Assembly (NCBI GenBank): GCA_023435965.1
Contig: JAEZLC010000276.1
Span: 1-6,375, forward strand
Length of the DNA: 6,375 bases
Direction: 5' to 3'
Source: Cyanobacteria bacterium OH_CDB_58
GTDB lineage: Bacteria; Cyanobacteriota; Vampirovibrionia; Gastranaerophilales; Gastranaerophilaceae
Shown: positions 4,025-6,375 of the stretch, in pieces
How positions within the stretch are numbered: position 1 is the first letter of the stretch
Layout: the number at the start of each line of letters is the position of its first letter
Translations under genes and position numbers: made by a program
Notes under the pieces: model-generated
The model's database searches: none
Told to the model about the DNA's origin: nothing
Seen by the model: only the letters and a program-made list of their open reading frames with translations

Positions 4025-6375
4025 ATGAAAAAAGTTATTGCATACGTTCACACTCACTGGGACAGAGAGTGGTATAGAGAATTTGAGGAATACAGACTTA
4101 GACTGATTGAAGTCTTTAACAAAGTACTAGATGACCTCGATAAAGGACAAATACCAGCATTTTATTTTGATGGTCAAACAGCTGCGATTGAGGATTATTT
4201 AGAAATTTTTCCTCAAAAAACAGAAAAAATTCAAAAGCTGATAAAAGATAAAAAGTTGTACGTCGGTCCTTTCTATTGTTCCAGCGACTCATTTCTGACT
4301 TCTGCCGAGAGCTTTATAAGAAACTTATGTTTCGGCATTAAAAAATCAAAAGAACTCGGATGCCACGATTTTATAGGGTATTTATCAGACACTTTCGGGC
4401 ACAGCCGCTCTGTTGCATATATTCTAAAATCCTTTGAAATAGATAAGGCAATTCTATGGAGGGGTTTGGGAGATTTGCCTGCAGACATTGACTGGGAGGG
4501 ACTAAACGCTACCTACTTGATACAGGGCTATTTTCAAGATTTTTTAAGTTTAAATGCTCCTGCAGAGAAAAAAGCTGAATTTCTGAAAAAATATTTAGAT
4601 AAAATAGCCGCAAAAAGTACAGATACAATCCTACTTCCTATTGGAGCGGACCATCTTGCAACACCCATAGATCTTGCTCATCAGATAAAAGAGATTAATA
4701 AAAACCTTGAAGGCTATCAAATAGAGCTGAAGACCCCTTTCGAATATTTTGATGGGGTTAAAACTGTTAAAAGAAAGCAAGTAAAAGGTGAATTTCTTGA
4801 TAATTCATTAAATTTTATACTCCCAGCCGTTTACTCTTCAAGAATTTATCTAAAGCAAAAAAACGCTGAGCTCCAATGGCAACTATCTAGGATTAGCGAA
4901 CCGATTCAAGCACTTTCAGCGTTTATTTTTGGAACTGAAAACAGACAAAACCAAATAGATTATGCTTATAAAGAACTGGTTAAAAACCACGCACACGATA
5001 GCATTTACGGTTGCGGTATCGATAAAATCCACTCAGAGATGCTCACTCGATTTGAGAAAGTGAAATCTGTTTCTGAAGGAATAATAAAAAGAACCATCAG
5101 AGACTTATCCTCTGACGAAGGTCATTTAACAGTTATAAATCTTTCAAATTACGAATATTCCGGGCTTGTAAAAGTGAAAACTGATAGAAGTTTACCTGAT
5201 GAATATGAGGCAGTAGCCATAAAAAAAGAAAAAGGCTTCACTGATGAAAAGCTTTACAACATACATCAAATACCGATAACAGAGGATATCAAAGAAATAA
5301 AAGAGTACATTGTCGACGTAAAAAATATTCCAGCTTTTTCAATTAAAAAACTTGAGTTGTCAGATATATGCACAACAAATAACCTCAAAACTACTAAAAA
5401 CACTATTGAGAACAGCTATATAAAACTAGAAATAGATTCAGACTCTGTTATTTTAACAAACAAAATCAAAAACACTGTTTACAAGGATTTTATTAACATA
5501 ATAAACAGAGCAGATATCGGTGATAGCTACAATTTTGGAGCACTAGCAAATGATAAACCAATAAAAGCAGGTCTTTCAGCGTTTAAAATAAGAGAAAACT
5601 CTCCAAAAAGAGCAGTTTTAAGGCTGGAGTACGAACTAGATATCCCGTCAACTTCCAATAAGAAAGGAAGATCAAAGAAAACAAAACTACATAAAATCCA
5701 CGTTGATGCTATTTTATCAAATCAGAGTAAGTACCTCGAATTTAAAGCTGAATGGATTAACAAGTCAAAAGATCATATTTTGCAGGTTGAATTCAATTTA
5801 CCAAATCCTATCGAAAAAACAATAAACGAAGATGCCTTAGGCACCATTGAGAGAAATTTTGACCCGCAATACGACATATACAAGCACCTTCCGGCACCAA
5901 GAGGAATAGAACTCAAGCCAAATACGTCATCTTTTCAAAGATTTATACAAACTCAAGGAATTGGGGTCTTAAGCGAAGGGCTTAACGAATATGAAGTATT
6001 TGAAAACAGCTTAAGATTGACGTTACTAAGGTCAACAGGAATTATTTCAAACCCTAAAAATCCTACCAGAGGAACTCCTGCCGGCCCTCCGTTATCGACT
6101 CCCGAGCTTCAATGTTTAGGGGAAAATACTGGCAGATTCGCGGTATGCTTCGATGAAGATAATATGTTCAAGCTTGCAGAAGAATTTTACACTCCTACAA
6201 CATCTCTCTTCTCTGAGATAGAGAGCTCCACATTGCTAGATATTGATAACAAAAATATTCTTGTATATGCAATCAAACTCTCAGGAAAAGATTTAATACT
6301 AAGATTATTCAATCTCTCCGACAAAGAACAGGAATGCAACTTAACAACCAATAGCAAATATAGTAAGGCTTTAGA
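4025..6375 (+). CDS. Family 38 glycoside hydrolase (alpha-mannosidase / mannosylglycerate hydrolase MngB-like), 3' end outside window
   Basis: This retaining alpha-mannosidase-type enzyme is open for 783 codons to the window edge without a stop. The catalytic N-terminal domain begins with H-T-H-W-D-R-E-W-Y (9-17), whose His11 and Asp13 are the family's metal ligands. Y-F-D-G-Q-T-A-A-I-E-D-Y (47-58) and S-A-E-S-F-I-R-N-L (93-101) are typical of the MngB branch. Y-L-S-D-T-F-G-H-S (119-127) carries the nucleophile Asp122. N-H-A-H-D-S-I-Y-G-C (321-330) supplies the last ligand His324. The beta-rich GH38 C-terminal domain follows, with A-G-P-P-L-S-T-P-E-L-Q-C-L-G beginning near residue 693. All catalytic residues are present. 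There is no signal peptide, so it acts in the cytoplasm on an imported or intracellular mannoside. No transporter or phosphotransferase gene is in view. The start is fixed by an in-frame TGA at 4016-4018 and by the N-terminal motif, yet there is no Shine-Dalgarno sequence. E. coli MngB is about 880 residues, so about 100 may be missing. The substrate (mannosylglycerate, phosphomannoside or oligomannoside) is not settled. Confidence 0.95.
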   Translation, partial: MKKVIAYVHTHWDREWYREFEEYRLRLIEVFNKVLDDLDKGQIPAFYFDGQTAAIEDYLEIFPQKTEKIQKLIKDKKLYVGPFYCSSDSFLTSAESFIRNLCFGIKKSKELGCHDFIGYLSDTFGHSRSVAYILKSFEIDKAILWRGLGDLPADIDWEGLNATYLIQGYFQDFLSLNAPAEKKAEFLKKYLDKIAAKSTDTILLPIGADHLATPIDLAHQIKEINKNLEGYQIELKTPFEYFDGVKTVKRKQVKGEFLDNSLNFILPAVYSSRIYLKQKNAELQWQLSRISEPIQALSAFIFGTENRQNQIDYAYKELVKNHAHDSIYGCGIDKIHSEMLTRFEKVKSVSEGIIKRTIRDLSSDEGHLTVINLSNYEYSGLVKVKTDRSLPDEYEAVAIKKEKGFTDEKLYNIHQIPITEDIKEIKEYIVDVKNIPAFSIKKLELSDICTTNNLKTTKNTIENSYIKLEIDSDSVILTNKIKNTVYKDFINIINRADIGDSYNFGALANDKPIKAGLSAFKIRENSPKRAVLRLEYELDIPSTSNKKGRSKKTKLHKIHVDAILSNQSKYLEFKAEWINKSKDHILQVEFNLPNPIEKTINEDALGTIERNFDPQYDIYKHLPAPRGIELKPNTSSFQRFIQTQGIGVLSEGLNEYEVFENSLRLTLLRSTGIISNPKNPTRGTPAGPPLSTPELQCLGENTGRFAVCFDEDNMFKLAEEFYTPTTSLFSEIESSTLLDIDNKNILVYAIKLSGKDLILRLFNLSDKEQECNLTTNSKYSKAL

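Noticed and set aside
4273..4488. Reverse-strand open frame of 71 codons inside the GH38 gene
   Set aside because: It lies opposite the segment encoding the catalytic nucleophile motif of the GH38 enzyme, so it is a shadow.
1..6375. CRISPR arrays, tRNA or rRNA genes, insertion sequences, attachment sites
   Set aside because: Reading the non-coding stretches showed no repeat-spacer pattern, cloverleaf, transposase motif or inverted terminal repeats. Coding density leaves only short gaps.

Overview
The window is a compact, AT-rich, gene-dense bacterial segment with six protein-coding genes, two of them cut by the window edges. Purine-rich Shine-Dalgarno sequences precede most plus-strand genes, and a Sec-type signal peptide sits on a periplasmic-type HtrA protease. 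A flavin/2Fe-2S subunit of the NfnA/SudB type suggests an anaerobic or fermentative lifestyle. A low-GC gut-associated lineage such as Gastranaerophilales/Melainabacteria or Elusimicrobiota would fit, but that is a guess from gene content; nothing here fixes the taxon.

Layout. At the left edge (2-514, plus) is the C-terminal part of an NfnA/SudB-like electron-transfer subunit, followed 9 bases later by a 56-residue four-cysteine protein that is probably in the same transcript. Converging on it, with only 8 bases between stop codons, is a minus-strand secreted trypsin-like protease of the HtrA/DegP type that lacks a PDZ domain (523-1227). A 172-base AT-rich region (1228-1399) separates it from a divergent plus-strand cluster. 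That cluster holds a GlcD-type FAD-linked 2-hydroxyacid dehydrogenase read from a TTG start (1400-2797), the CutA protein (2823-3143), and an unrecognised 277-residue HExxH protein whose start codon overlaps the cutA stop (3137-3970). After 54 bases comes a large family 38 glycoside hydrolase related to mannosylglycerate hydrolase MngB. It starts at 4025 and is still open at the right edge.

How they fit together. The glcD-like, cutA and HExxH genes are almost certainly one transcription unit, with gaps of 25 and -7 bases. The GH38 gene may be its distal member or may have its own start. It has no recognisable Shine-Dalgarno sequence although its start is fixed by an in-frame stop three codons upstream. 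No shared pathway is evident: the cluster combines organic-acid oxidation, a small conserved trimeric protein and sugar hydrolysis. There is no sign of mobile elements, CRISPR, RNA genes or prophage. The least explained items are the HExxH protein coupled to cutA and the small Cys protein next to the NfnA-like gene.
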